A stretch of 64,000 bases of DNA from Isoptericola cucumis (GCF_014635665.1 NZ_BMDG01000007.1:1-64000), one strand, 5' to 3'. Counted from the stretch's first letter, positions 1-9,117 are shown. Made by a program: numbers and translations. Notes: generated from the letters alone by a model not told the origin.

Positions 1-3000
1 GGCACGTCGAGGGCGTCGGCGAAGATCAGGCCGTGCATGGAGGAGGAGAGGACGACGTGGCAGGCCGCGATCTCGCGGGCGACTTCTTCGGGCGTCCAGG
101 CGACGTCGATGCGGCGGGTGCCGGGCAGGGTGGTGAGGGCGCGGATGGTGGGGTCGGTGGCGTCCTTGTAGTGGGGGATGACGCCGAGGGTGTATCTCTT
201 CGTGACGGGTCCGTCGACGAGGCGGTCGGCCAGGATGCCGGGATCGCCCAGCGCGGTGCTCGCCTGCGCCGCCGGCGAGAGGCTCTCCAGGCTGAGACGG
301 CCGCGGACGGCCAGCGGGACGAAGTCGGCCGGCGCCTCCTTCGTGAACGGCCGGATCATGCCGGCGCCCCAGACGGCGGGCATGTCGGAGCCGCGCTCGC
401 GCAGGGCCATCTGGAGCACCGACCCGGCGCCCACGAGCTCGGCCTGCGCCATCGGGGTCCAGACGACCCGCCGGCCCGTCAGGCGCTCGACCAGCGGCGC
501 CGTCACCTCGTCGCCGAAGTTGAGCTCGGTGGGGAAGCGCCAGCGCCACCACCACATGCGGATGGGGTCGTCGGCACCGCTGGCGGCCGCCGCGCCGGTG
601 CGCGGGCGCTCCGGCGCGCGGGCGCCGGACGTCCGCGTGACGCGGACCGTGGCGGCCGTCCGCGGGCCGGGCCCGCCGGGGGCGCTCTGGGCCACGACCG
701 TCGCCGAGCCCTCCCGGAGCGGGACGTCGCCGACGACGGGGGACAGGAGCTTCCGCTGCGACAGCGCGAGCGTCATCGTGGACGTGCTCGCGGTGAACGG
801 CACCGGGAGCCGGGCGGCGACGTGCTCGTCGTCGACGCGGGACCACGGGAGCCGCTGGCGGCTCTCGGCCTGCTCGAGGTAGGCGTACACGCGGACGGCC
901 GACGTGCCCGGTCCGACGTGCAGGACGGCCTCGGGCCGGCCGTCGGCGTCCGGGCGCAGCGCCGTGAGCCGCGCCGGCCGCACCGTGTGGTGGGCGCCGT
1001 CGCGGTCGATCGCGAGGTGGCCGGTCCGGTCGGACCGGAACAGCACGGACTCCGTGCCCTCGAGGGCGACGGCGTCCGTGTCCACGGAGCGGTCGCGTTC
1101 CGCGCCGAGCTGCACCGGCGCGCCGGCCGCGGCCCCCCAGAAGGGGGTGACCCACAGGTCCCACAGCCCGGCGGCCGGCAGCGTGCCGACCTCCGTCTCG
1201 ATCGAGAACCGCACGGCGTCCGGGGCCCGTGAGCCGGCGGTGGTGCCCAGGACGGTGCCGCGGGCCTCGACCGACTCCGCGGTGGCCCTGCGGGGCCCGC
1301 GCCGGCGCCAGTGCGCCTGGACGCCGGTCGGGAGTGCGGCGCCCGACGGCGGGTGCATCCGGCCGAGCGCGGTGACGTGGCCGCCGGCGGTCGTGAGCCC
1401 GGTGAGCTGGAGCTCGACCGGCGGTGGGTCCACGCGGAGCGCGTCGCGGCCCACGGCTTCCTCGACGCTCGCCGGGACGGCCAGCCGGATCCCGTCCTCG
1501 TCGGTGATGACGGCGAGACGGCGCGGATCGCCCCCCGCGTGCTCCACCAGGGCCGTGAGGTTCTCCGGGTCGCGCGCGAACACGAGGTCGTACACCGGGC
1601 GGGCGTGGTGCACGACCCGCGCGCGCAGGCCGGGGGTCCACAGGTGCCCGAGCTCGTCGGCCACCCGGTCGACGAGCTCGGCCCGTGCGGACGGTTCCAG
1701 GGCGAGGTAGGCCTTCCGGAACGCTCCCTCGAGCGCGCGGTCGCCGAACGGTCGCGGCAGCAGGGCATCCCGGCGGTCCCCGGGCTCGGTGTGGCGCTCG
1801 ACCAGCCGCGTCAGCAGGCGCGTCTTGCGCAGCCGGATGTCGATGACCGACTCCGTCGGCGGCGTGTGCCGCACCTCGTGGCCCCGGACCCGGTAGTACA
1901 CCGCGTCCGTGAGGATGACGATGCGGCGCGCCGTGAACTCGGCCTCCACGACGAACGCCTGGTCCTCGCCGTGGCGCAGGCCCGCGGGGAACCGGATGCC
2001 CTGGCGCTTGATGTGCTCCGCGCGGAACATCTTGGTGGGCCCGAGAGCGTTCATCATGGAGTTCGCGACCATGTCGGCGTCCACGGTGGTGCGCCGGAAC
2101 ACGCGGCGGGGAACGTTGGTGCGCCCGGCGAAGCCCTCCATCTTGCCGAGCACCACGTCCGCCTCGAGGGCGTCCGCGGCGTCGGCCATCTTCTCCAGGG
2201 CGGTCGGCGTGAGCAGGTCGTCGGAGTCGAGGAAGAACAGGTGCCGGCCCGTCGACGCCTCGATCCCCGCGTTCCGCGGGGCTGCCGCCGTCCCGCTGGG
2301 CGCCTGGGTGAAGACCTGCATCCGGGGGTGCTGGCGCTGCAGCCGTCGCAGGATCGCCAGGGAGTCGTCGGACGAGCCGTCGTCGACGGCGATGATCTCG
2401 ACCTGCTCGGGCGGCAACGACTGGGCGAACGCCGAGCGGACGGCCTCCTCGACGGTGTCGGCGGCGTTGTACACCGGCATGACGACGGACACGCGCGGCG
2501 GTGCCGACACGGCCGCGGCCGCCGGCTCCGCCGGCGCTGCGACGACCTGCGCGGAGCCGTCCCTGCCGAGGCGCACCAGCAGCGGGAGCGGGGTGCGGGA
2601 CCCGTGGGCCGTCGTCGCGACCCGCCACAGGCCGGGCGTCGCCGCCACGGTGACGTGCAGGACGGCGTCGTCGCCCTCGGCCACCACGGTGAACCTGCCG
2701 GTGGCCGCGGGCGCGCCGGCACGGCGACGCATCTTGCGCAGCACCCGGTCGGCGAACGAGACGTCCGCCGCCTCCAGCTCGACGGTGCCGCGCCCGACGG
2801 CGTCGCCCCCGCCGGCGGGGAAGACGCGGACGCCCTCCACGGGGACGGCGACCCGGACCGTGGTCCGCCCGCCCTCGCCGGGCGCGGTGTCGACCCGGGC
2901 CGCGGCGGTGCGCAGCCGCCGGCCGTCGACGAGGGTGCGCGCCTCGACGCCCGACTCGAGGCACAGCGTGCCGTCCTGGTCGCCGCGCGCGAGGTACGGC

Positions 3001-3443
3001 ACCGTGCCGACGACCGCGGGCCGTGCCGGGACCTCGTGCTCGTCCTCCACCAGGACCGGGTGGAGGTCTCCCCGGGCGGAGGGCTCGGCGCACACGTCCC
3101 AGGTGCCGCCGTCCTCCTGCGGAAGCTCGCGCGGGTCGAGGCGGGCCTCGGTGCGCACCCGGACGGTCACGCGGTCGTCGTCGCCGGGGACCGGGACGAG
3201 GACGGCGGTGCTGCTGGTGGGCAGGTCGTGGGTGGTGCGTCCCGCGCGCGACCGCGCCAGGAGGCGGCAGGTCAGCCCGTCGGCGACGTCGTCGGCGCCC
3301 GGCCGGCGCACCGTCCGCTCCGCCCCGTGCTCGTCCACCCAACGGGTGGTGCCGCGCAGGTGCAGCACGCCGTCGATCCACACCGTGCCGTCGACGGACG
3401 ACCGCGCCTGGTGGCGGCCCTCGTCCCTGTGCTCAGCGTCCAC
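1..3443 (-). CDS. GT2 glycosyltransferase fused to polysaccharide pyruvyltransferase (3' end outside window)
   Basis: This is one uninterrupted reverse-strand frame that runs off the left edge, leaving at least 1147 codons visible. Residues 1-310 look like beta-rich carbohydrate-interaction sequence. A GT-A family 2 domain begins near residue 316 (SVVMPVYN) and carries FLDSDDLL near 406. After a further beta-rich stretch, a polysaccharide pyruvyltransferase domain starts near 960 (NFGDEVTAPLVERLTG) and keeps the family signature SSSMHGLIFADALDV close to the edge. I checked the frame at four spaced points and it is continuous. The chosen GTG start has a GAGGAG four bases upstream. By family, the first domain transfers a sugar and the second adds a pyruvate ketal from PEP; joint action on one glycan is inference. 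A separate pyruvyltransferase lies at 11058-12428. Confidence 0.85.
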   Translation of the reverse strand, partial: MDAEHRDEGRHQARSSVDGTVWIDGVLHLRGTTRWVDEHGAERTVRRPGADDVADGLTCRLLARSRAGRTTHDLPTSSTAVLVPVPGDDDRVTVRVRTEARLDPRELPQEDGGTWDVCAEPSARGDLHPVLVEDEHEVPARPAVVGTVPYLARGDQDGTLCLESGVEARTLVDGRRLRTAAARVDTAPGEGGRTTVRVAVPVEGVRVFPAGGGDAVGRGTVELEAADVSFADRVLRKMRRRAGAPAATGRFTVVAEGDDAVLHVTVAATPGLWRVATTAHGSRTPLPLLVRLGRDGSAQVVAAPAEPAAAAVSAPPRVSVVMPVYNAADTVEEAVRSAFAQSLPPEQVEIIAVDDGSSDDSLAILRRLQRQHPRMQVFTQAPSGTAAAPRNAGIEASTGRHLFFLDSDDLLTPTALEKMADAADALEADVVLGKMEGFAGRTNVPRRVFRRTTVDADMVANSMMNALGPTKMFRAEHIKRQGIRFPAGLRHGEDQAFVVEAEFTARRIVILTDAVYYRVRGHEVRHTPPTESVIDIRLRKTRLLTRLVERHTEPGDRRDALLPRPFGDRALEGAFRKAYLALEPSARAELVDRVADELGHLWTPGLRARVVHHARPVYDLVFARDPENLTALVEHAGGDPRRLAVITDEDGIRLAVPASVEEAVGRDALRVDPPPVELQLTGLTTAGGHVTALGRMHPPSGAALPTGVQAHWRRRGPRRATAESVEARGTVLGTTAGSRAPDAVRFSIETEVGTLPAAGLWDLWVTPFWGAAAGAPVQLGAERDRSVDTDAVALEGTESVLFRSDRTGHLAIDRDGAHHTVRPARLTALRPDADGRPEAVLHVGPGTSAVRVYAYLEQAESRQRLPWSRVDDEHVAARLPVPFTASTSTMTLALSQRKLLSPVVGDVPLREGSATVVAQSAPGGPGPRTAATVRVTRTSGARAPERPRTGAAAASGADDPIRMWWWRWRFPTELNFGDEVTAPLVERLTGRRVVWTPMAQAELVGAGSVLQMALRERGSDMPAVWGAGMIRPFTKEAPADFVPLAVRGRLSLESLSPAAQASTALGDPGILADRLVDGPVTKRYTLGVIPHYKDATDPTIRALTTLPGTRRIDVAWTPEEVAREIAACHVVLSSSMHGLIFADALDV

Positions 3444-3624
3444 TGGGCTCCTCGAGAAGGTATCGGCGCCGCGCGGCGTCAAGGGTGGCGGGCTGTCGCC
3501 GTGGTGCCGTCAAGGTCATGCTTCCTGCTCCTCGTGCCTGCGCGTTCCGGCGGCGTCCGGTACCCCCTGGGCGGAGGGGATCGCCGCTGGATGCTGCCGA
3601 GGCGGTCGACGAGCCGAGCCATCT

Positions 3625-3686
3625 TCCCATACGGGAAATCGTCGTTCCGACACCCGCGCCGGCGCGCGTCGGAACGGCGGTAGAGT
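3625..3686. promoter_or_regulatory. Divergent promoter region with two palindromes
   Basis: The 283-bp gap between the left-edge gene and the sulfotransferase holds a perfect 5-bp inverted repeat, TTCCC-ATAC-GGGAA (3625-3638), and a perfect 9-bp one, CGTTCCGAC / GTCGGAACG (3644-3652 and 3668-3676). A candidate -10 hexamer for the forward gene, TAGAGT, follows at 3681-3686. The palindromes sit where operators would overlap or precede a promoter. The regulator is unknown and no -35 is convincing. Confidence 0.35.
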
Positions 3687-3726
3687 GTGCGGTCATCCAC
3701 CCCGCCCCGTGACTGATGGAAGTTCG

Positions 3727-4950
3727 ATGACCGCCACTGAACCGCGCCAGACATCGCTGCTGCTGCCCGAGCGCGCCCGCCTCTTTCACATCGGTCTGCC
3801 GAAGACCGGGACCACCCATCTGCAGAACGCCGCCGCCGCGCTGCGCCCCGAGCTCCTCGCGCACGGTGTGCACTACCCGGGGCGGACGTTCAACCACCGG
3901 CGCGAGGTCTCCTCGTTCATGGGGCGTGGCTGGGGCTGGGGGGAGAAGCCCACGCGCGAGAACTGGGACCGCCTCATGGCCGAGGTGGAGGCGGACACGG
4001 AGAACCGGATCTGGCTGGGGCACGAGTTCGCCTCGGAGAGCTCCGAGAAGACGGTGCGCAGCTTCCGCGAGGCGCTCGGCGAGCGCATCCACGTGGTCGT
4101 CACCCTCCGTCACTACGGCTCGATCCTCGCCTCGTCCTGGCAGCAGTACATGAAGATGGGCGACGTCGTCGGCTTCGAGGCATGGCTCGACGCCGTCCTC
4201 GCCGACCCGCCGAACCGCAAGGTCACCAAGACGTTCCACACCCGCAACGACCAGGGGCTCGTCGTGTCGCGGTGGGCCGACGTCGTCGGTCCCGAGAACG
4301 TCACCGCGATCGTCATCGACAAGGCGACCCCGAACCTGCTCACCGACGCCTTCGAGGACCTGCTCGGGCTCCCGCGCGAGCTGCTCGCGACCGCCGAGCA
4401 GGACGGCTACTCGTCCAACCGGGGCATGTCGGTCGAGGAGGCGGAGCTGCTGCGGGCGATCAACGCCGAGTTCCGCCGGCGCGAGCTGCCCTGGACGGCC
4501 TACGAGCACTGGATGCGCCAGGGCGTCGCCGGGCACATGATGAGCGCCCGCCTGCCCGGCGACCGCGACAGCTCGTTCGAGCTGCCGGAGTGGGCGGCGG
4601 CCAAGGCGACCGCACGGGGCAACCGGTACGTCGACCAGATCGAGGCGACCGGGGTCCGCGTGGTCGGGGACCTGGACGTGCTGCGGGTGCCCGCCCGGAG
4701 CAGCAAGGACCCGGTCTTCACCGTCGACCAGGTGCCCCTGGACGCGGCCACCGAGGCGGTCCTGGGGTCGATCGAGGCCGGGCTGAAGAAGGAGGAGAAG
4801 CTCGAGGCCGCGAAGGAGAAGCTCGCCGCCCAGCGCCGGCGGCAGCAGCAGCAGCGGCCGACTCTCGACAGCTTCCGCGCCTCCGAGCTGGCGACCGAGG
4901 TGGGCCGTCGCGCGGCACGCCGGGCCAAGGGCCTGCTGCGCCGCGGCTGA
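3727..4950 (+). CDS. Sulfotransferase-like protein
   Basis: A 407-residue protein with the PAPS 5'-phosphosulfate-binding motif near its start (HIGLPKTGTTHLQ, about residues 21-33) and a candidate 3'-phosphate-binding strand (VVVTLRHYGSILASSW) about 100 residues later. The last 60 residues are Lys/Glu/Gln/Arg-rich and look like a coiled coil or basic tail. PAPS-dependent sulfotransferases move sulfate from PAPS to hydroxyls. The acceptor here is probably a surface glycan, judged from the surrounding glycosyltransferases. The ATG at 3727 was chosen because it lies just upstream of conserved sequence and follows the TAGAGT-like -10. No transmembrane segment is visible, so it should be cytoplasmic. 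It is the first of three sulfotransferase-type genes in the window (also 20388 and 39870). Confidence 0.8.
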   Translation: MTATEPRQTSLLLPERARLFHIGLPKTGTTHLQNAAAALRPELLAHGVHYPGRTFNHRREVSSFMGRGWGWGEKPTRENWDRLMAEVEADTENRIWLGHEFASESSEKTVRSFREALGERIHVVVTLRHYGSILASSWQQYMKMGDVVGFEAWLDAVLADPPNRKVTKTFHTRNDQGLVVSRWADVVGPENVTAIVIDKATPNLLTDAFEDLLGLPRELLATAEQDGYSSNRGMSVEEAELLRAINAEFRRRELPWTAYEHWMRQGVAGHMMSARLPGDRDSSFELPEWAAAKATARGNRYVDQIEATGVRVVGDLDVLRVPARSSKDPVFTVDQVPLDAATEAVLGSIEAGLKKEEKLEAAKEKLAAQRRRQQQQRPTLDSFRASELATEVGRRAARRAKGLLRRG

Positions 4951-4963
4951 CGGACCGACGACG

Positions 4964-5005
4964 GCGGCCCGCGGCCGGCACCTCCAGGTGCCGGCCGCGG
5001 GCCGC
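4964..5005. terminator. Bidirectional hairpin between convergent genes
   Basis: A perfect 20-bp inverted repeat (4964-4983 with 4986-5005) with only two bases at its centre. It lies 13 bp past the sulfotransferase stop and 47 bp before the stop of the convergent GT2 gene. The position fits a terminator shared by both strands. There is no U-tract, as is common in GC-rich actinobacteria. Confidence 0.75.
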
Positions 5006-5052
5006 TCGTCTCTGTACCGCTCCGTACCGCTCGCCTCAGGGTCGCGCGGGCC

Positions 5053-7014
5053 TCACGGGGCGGGGACGTCCCACCCGCGCTTCGTGCGGGCGCCGCCCGC
5101 CAGGCGCGGGCGGAGCTGCCAGCGCCACGCCGGGGCGCTGAACGTCGCCAGCAACCGGCTGCCGGACGGAGCGGCCTCGAGCGTCGCGGTCCCGCGCGCG
5201 GGCAGGTTCCGGGCCAGCGGCCGCGCGACCGGGCCGACCGCGGCGTGACGCTCGGCCGCCGAGTGCGGGACGACTCCCGCGGCGCCGGTGAGGCGGGCCT
5301 CCGCGTCGACGTAGAGGTCCGGCACCGGCACGTCGACCGTGTGCCGGCGCCACGGACCCCGGCCCGAGACCGTCACGGTGCCGTGCGCCCAGTCCGGCCG
5401 GAGGTGGTCCAGCACCCCGTGGCCCACCTGCCCGACGTCGATCGTCAGCGCGCCACGCCGGGTACGCGACGCGACGACGGTGCGTCCGCCCACGACGGCC
5501 GGACGGGCGGGCTCCGAGGAACGCACGGGGTGCAGGGAGAGCTCTCCCAGCAGCCGGTTCTTGGCGTGCACCACCCACTCCGCGTCCGCCAGGGCCTTTC
5601 CCTGGGCAGCCGTGGCAGGGGAGAGCTGGGTGATCGTCGACACCGCGACGCTCACGACGGAACCCTCCGGGGGCTCCGACTCGGCGCCGGGCCGAGCCAT
5701 GCGCTCCAGGACGACCCGGCTGCGCGCCCGCAGGCTCCAGGTGTCCTTCGAGCGGTCGTCGCGCAGGACCAGGTGCGACGACGCCGCGCGGACGTCGTCG
5801 GTCACGTCGCGCAGCGCGGGTGGCAGGTCGGAGAGCGAGGGCGGCAGCACCCGGTGCAGTCGCCCGTCCGCCTCGCGGAAGCGCACGGGCCGGCCGCTCG
5901 TGTCGGTCCACCGCGCGGTCGCGCGGATGCGCAGCGTGCCCTTCTCCCACCAGATCGCGTCGACCGTGGAGTGCCCGACGACGGACGAGTCGACCCGCTG
6001 GAGCTCGCGCAGCAGGTCGACGCGCCGGCGTCGCAGCAGCCACGCCTTGGGCCGGTCGAGCGCGGGCAGGTCGGCGTCCCACGCCTCCGGGACGTGCTTC
6101 TCCACGATCTCGACGGCACGCTCGACGGCGTGCTCCGCCCGGTCGGCGTGGTGGCCCGAGCGCAGGTAGCTGGTGAGGCGTGAGAGCACCCGCAGGCGGT
6201 ACTGGTGCATGAGCTGCGTCTTGCGGGCGTCGGCGAGCTCGTCGGTGTCGAGCGTCGCCGCGATGAAGTCGAACAGGGCGCCGAGCTTGTCCCAGAACTC
6301 GTCCTCCCACGGGCCGTACGTGGCGGAGTTGTTCTGGTCGGTCGCGTGCCACAGGTAGACGGGCGTGTCGGACAGGACCGACACGACCTGGGCGTGCTTG
6401 AAGCAGGCGACGTTGAAGTAGACGTCCTCCCACAGCATCCGGCGGCCCTCGGGGAACCGGATGTCGTGCTCGAGGAGGAAGTCCCGGCGGTAGAACTTGT
6501 GCGGCATCATCGGCATCAGGGCGTTGATGCCGCGGCGGGGCAGCGCGTTGGGGATGTTCCCCGTGTAGTTGCCGAGCCCCCAGCGCGGGTCGGAGGTCTT
6601 GAGCTCCTTCGGGCTGAGCACGTCGGCGTGGTGGGCCGCGGCGTACTCGTAGGAGGCGCGCAGGCCGTCCGGGAGGATCTCGTCGTCGTGATCCATGAAC
6701 AGCACGTACTCGCCGCGCGCCATGCCGATGCCGACGTTGCGCGGGCGGCTCGGCCAGCCGGAGTTCTCGATGCGCTCGATCCGGACGTTGGGCCGTTCGG
6801 CACGGATCGCCTCGAGCCGCGACCAGGTGTCGTCGGGCGAGCCGTCGTCGACGATGATCAGCTCGAACTCGTCCTGCGGCAGCGTCTGCGCCGCGAGCGA
6901 GTCCACGACGCGCCGGATCCCGTCGCCCGGCCGGTACGCCGGCACGACCACCGAGATCTTGAGGGTGGCAGGCGGCACGGTCTCTCCGGTCGAGGGGGCG
7001 AGCGGCTGGGTCAC
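5053..7014 (-). CDS. GT2 family glycosyltransferase with long C-terminal beta-rich region
   Basis: A 653-residue protein. The N-terminal 20-250 residues are a GT-A family 2 domain: SVVVPAYRPG, then IIVDDGSPDDTW, and the metal/nucleotide-binding FMDHDDEILPDG. The remaining ~400 residues are not a recognisable catalytic domain. They resemble the beta-rich accessory region of the neighbouring left-edge fusion and may bind the growing polymer. The GTG start at 7014 overlaps the upstream gene's TGA by four bases (GTGA), which indicates translational coupling. A longer in-frame extension upstream is only the other gene read in the wrong frame, so it was not used. The sugar donor and acceptor cannot be told from sequence. 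Confidence 0.85.
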   Translation of the reverse strand: MTQPLAPSTGETVPPATLKISVVVPAYRPGDGIRRVVDSLAAQTLPQDEFELIIVDDGSPDDTWSRLEAIRAERPNVRIERIENSGWPSRPRNVGIGMARGEYVLFMDHDDEILPDGLRASYEYAAAHHADVLSPKELKTSDPRWGLGNYTGNIPNALPRRGINALMPMMPHKFYRRDFLLEHDIRFPEGRRMLWEDVYFNVACFKHAQVVSVLSDTPVYLWHATDQNNSATYGPWEDEFWDKLGALFDFIAATLDTDELADARKTQLMHQYRLRVLSRLTSYLRSGHHADRAEHAVERAVEIVEKHVPEAWDADLPALDRPKAWLLRRRRVDLLRELQRVDSSVVGHSTVDAIWWEKGTLRIRATARWTDTSGRPVRFREADGRLHRVLPPSLSDLPPALRDVTDDVRAASSHLVLRDDRSKDTWSLRARSRVVLERMARPGAESEPPEGSVVSVAVSTITQLSPATAAQGKALADAEWVVHAKNRLLGELSLHPVRSSEPARPAVVGGRTVVASRTRRGALTIDVGQVGHGVLDHLRPDWAHGTVTVSGRGPWRRHTVDVPVPDLYVDAEARLTGAAGVVPHSAAERHAAVGPVARPLARNLPARGTATLEAAPSGSRLLATFSAPAWRWQLRPRLAGGARTKRGWDVPAP

Positions 7015-7361
7015 GCGCCGGGCTCCTGCGTCGCGGTACCTCGGCCCTTCTCGGACTCGAGGCGCTCCTCCAGCGCGGCGACGGCGCGGTCCGTGACCTC
7101 GCGGTCGGGGGTCGGGGCGACCCCGCGCTCGGCGGCGTCGCGGCGCGCCTGCTCGAAGACGACGTCGTAGAGCTCGGCGACGCGACGGCTGTCGCGGCGC
7201 AGCGCGTCGACCTCGCGGCGCAGGTCCTGCAGCTCGCGCTCGTAGGCGACGAAGCGCAGGGGCCCCTCGCCGTGGTCGGCCGTGAGGTCGCTGAGCGCCT
7301 CGAGGTTGCGGACGGTGCGCGGGGCGACGCGGCGGGCGATGCGGGCGACGTAGGTCTTCAT
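7011..7361 (-). CDS. Small coiled-coil protein of unknown function
   Basis: A 116-residue protein I do not recognise. The first 20 residues are basic and hydrophobic (MKTYVARIARRVAPRTV). Residues ~40-115 are rich in Glu, Arg, Leu and Asp in a pattern typical of a coiled coil. An AGGAG lies about 11 bases before the ATG. It lies between the LicD/methyltransferase fusion gene (26 bp upstream) and a GT2 gene whose start overlaps its stop, so all three are probably one transcript. A role as a small scaffold or chain-length partner for a glycosyltransferase is possible, but only from position. Confidence 0.6.
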   Translation of the reverse strand: MKTYVARIARRVAPRTVRNLEALSDLTADHGEGPLRFVAYERELQDLRREVDALRRDSRRVAELYDVVFEQARRDAAERGVAPTPDREVTDRAVAALEERLESEKGRGTATQEPGA

Positions 7362-7387
7362 GGTGCAACGGCTCCTGTGGGGTGGGG

Positions 7388-8926
7388 TCAGCGCCAGATC
7401 AGCGTGGTGAGGAACTGCCGGTCGCCGATGGACGTCGGCTGCTCGCTGGACTCGATGGTGTGGATGCCGAGCTTGAACCGGCGCGTCTCGGACCGGAGCT
7501 TGGCGACGGAGAGCGCCCAGGTCTCCGGGTCCTGCGGGTCGCGCAGCGGCCGGTCGGTTGCCACCGTCGCGAAGCAGAACGTCTGGGCGTCGAGGGATCC
7601 GTGCAGCAGGGTCTGGAAGAGGTCGGCGCGGCCGAGCTCCGGCATCTCGTGCAGCAGGTGGTGGGCGAAGAAGTACGGCTGGCGCCCCTTCGCGATGAGC
7701 TCCAGCGTCAGCCGGAGCAGCATGTGCCGGTCGTTGAAGTTGCAGAACCGGTACTCGACGTTCTCGGGCCGGGTCTGGCCGGCGAGGCGCAGCGCCTCGT
7801 AGCTGTAGTCGAGGCCGAGCACGTCGTGGCCCGCCGCGGCGATCCGTTCGGTGAGCCGGCCGTCGCCGGAGCCGAGGTCGACGACGAAGGCGTTCTCGGG
7901 CAGCAGCGAGAGGAACTGGTCCACCTGTCGCTCGCCGCCGGCCGGCCCCTCGGGACGGGTCGAGTACTTCTCGTAGTGCTTCTCCCAGTAGACGCGCTGC
8001 CGGTTGAAGACGCCGAAGTGGTTGTCGAAGCGGCGCCGCGTGGAGCGCGGGGAGACGAAGACGAACGAGGGGTCGGGCACCCGCCACGAGGGCCCGTACG
8101 CGAACTCGAGCCAGGCCTCCGGGCTGGCGGGCGCGGGCAGGTCGACGCCGTCGATCCGCATCGTCGACACCGGGACCAGCGTCTCGCGCGGGAGCTCGCC
8201 CCGCAGCGCGAACGGCTGGTTGTAGAGGCCGTCCTCCGTGTGGTAGCCGGTGAAGATGTCGATGTAGTGGTCGGTCTCGCCGTCGTCGGTGAAGAAGGTC
8301 ACCTGCAGCTGCGCGAGGCTCAGCACGATCGCGGTGAACCCGGCGTCGGCGAGCTTGCGCTGCAGGTCGTAGCTGACCTGACCGGCCTCGAGGTCCGTCC
8401 GCGCCTCGGACAGGAAGGCGAAGTCGATGTCGTCGTCGTGCGGCAGCATCCCGCCGTTGCGCATGGCGCCGAGCAGGCTGCCGCCGACCATGTAGATCGG
8501 GTAACCCCACGACTCCATGAGGTCGGCGAGCCGGCGACCGTTGGCGAGCAGCCGGTCGCGCACCCCGTTCTCCGAGCCCTCGAGGACGGGACCCAGCCGG
8601 TTCCACTTGTTCATGGCCAGCCAGCGGCCCTGCGTGTCGGTCACGCTCACCCGGGTGTCGCGGTCGCCGCCACCGAAGCGCACGTCGCCGGTCGCCAGCA
8701 CGGCGTCGTCGGCGGAGCGGCGGACGGTGAGGGTGGTGCGCCCGCGCAGGTACGGCCGCAGCGAGTCGGGCCAGGAGAGGCGCCGGCCGAACAGCGAGCG
8801 GCGGTGCGGGGGCAGCTTCGTCGACCACACACGATGCCCGTCGAAGAGCACGTCCACCGTCTCCGCGGGCTGTTCGGCGGGGACGCGGACGCGCAGCCCC
8901 AGACGGGAGGCGGACACGGAGGTCAT
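7388..8926 (-). CDS. LicD-type phosphotransferase fused to SAM-dependent methyltransferase
   Basis: A 512-residue protein. Residues ~130-250 contain the LicD-family nucleotidyltransferase-fold signature GGSLLGAMRNGG followed by LPHDDDIDFAF, the acidic cluster expected to bind metal. Residues ~330-512 form a class I methyltransferase, with glycine-rich motif I VVDLGSGDGRLTE and the acidic ribose-binding segment VLGLDYS. LicD proteins transfer phosphocholine or related phospho-groups to surface sugars. Here the attached methyltransferase could modify the same group or the sugar; this is inference. Residues 1-120 are beta-rich and unassigned. The ATG at 8926 is followed in the same operon by the small coiled-coil gene and the GT2. 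No strong ribosome-binding site is visible. Confidence 0.8.
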   Translation of the reverse strand: MTSVSASRLGLRVRVPAEQPAETVDVLFDGHRVWSTKLPPHRRSLFGRRLSWPDSLRPYLRGRTTLTVRRSADDAVLATGDVRFGGGDRDTRVSVTDTQGRWLAMNKWNRLGPVLEGSENGVRDRLLANGRRLADLMESWGYPIYMVGGSLLGAMRNGGMLPHDDDIDFAFLSEARTDLEAGQVSYDLQRKLADAGFTAIVLSLAQLQVTFFTDDGETDHYIDIFTGYHTEDGLYNQPFALRGELPRETLVPVSTMRIDGVDLPAPASPEAWLEFAYGPSWRVPDPSFVFVSPRSTRRRFDNHFGVFNRQRVYWEKHYEKYSTRPEGPAGGERQVDQFLSLLPENAFVVDLGSGDGRLTERIAAAGHDVLGLDYSYEALRLAGQTRPENVEYRFCNFNDRHMLLRLTLELIAKGRQPYFFAHHLLHEMPELGRADLFQTLLHGSLDAQTFCFATVATDRPLRDPQDPETWALSVAKLRSETRRFKLGIHTIESSEQPTSIGDRQFLTTLIWR

Positions 8927-9021
8927 CGCAGGAACGGCCCTTCGTCGGTGGCTGGAGCAGGTCGAGAGTCTACGGGACCGCCCGGAAGGGGCGGTTCGTG
9001 GTCCTGCTCTCGCGCCGCCGC

Positions 9022-9054
9022 GACGGACGCTCGACGGACGCTCGACGGACGCAG
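9022..9054. repeat. Three 11-bp direct repeats in a divergent promoter region
   Basis: The unit GACGGACGCTC occurs three times head to tail at 9022, 9033 and 9044. The first two are identical and the third differs in its last two bases. The repeats lie between the divergent LicD/methyltransferase and GlfT2-like genes, about 20 bp upstream of a TAGGGT that could be a -10 for the latter. They may be iterated regulator sites or a slippage-prone spacer. Period 11 keeps all copies on about the same face of the helix. Confidence 0.6.
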
Positions 9055-9117
9055 GGGGCAGTGGTTCCGAACGTTAGGGTAGGCACGCTCCCGATGACCA
9101 GCCGACGGAAGGTCTCC

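Noticed and set aside
1311-3683. Very long open frames on the forward strand opposite the left-edge gene
   Set aside because: Their translations are Arg/Gly/Ala-rich with no family motifs, while the reverse strand reads a clean GT2/pyruvyltransferase. They are GC-driven antisense frames.
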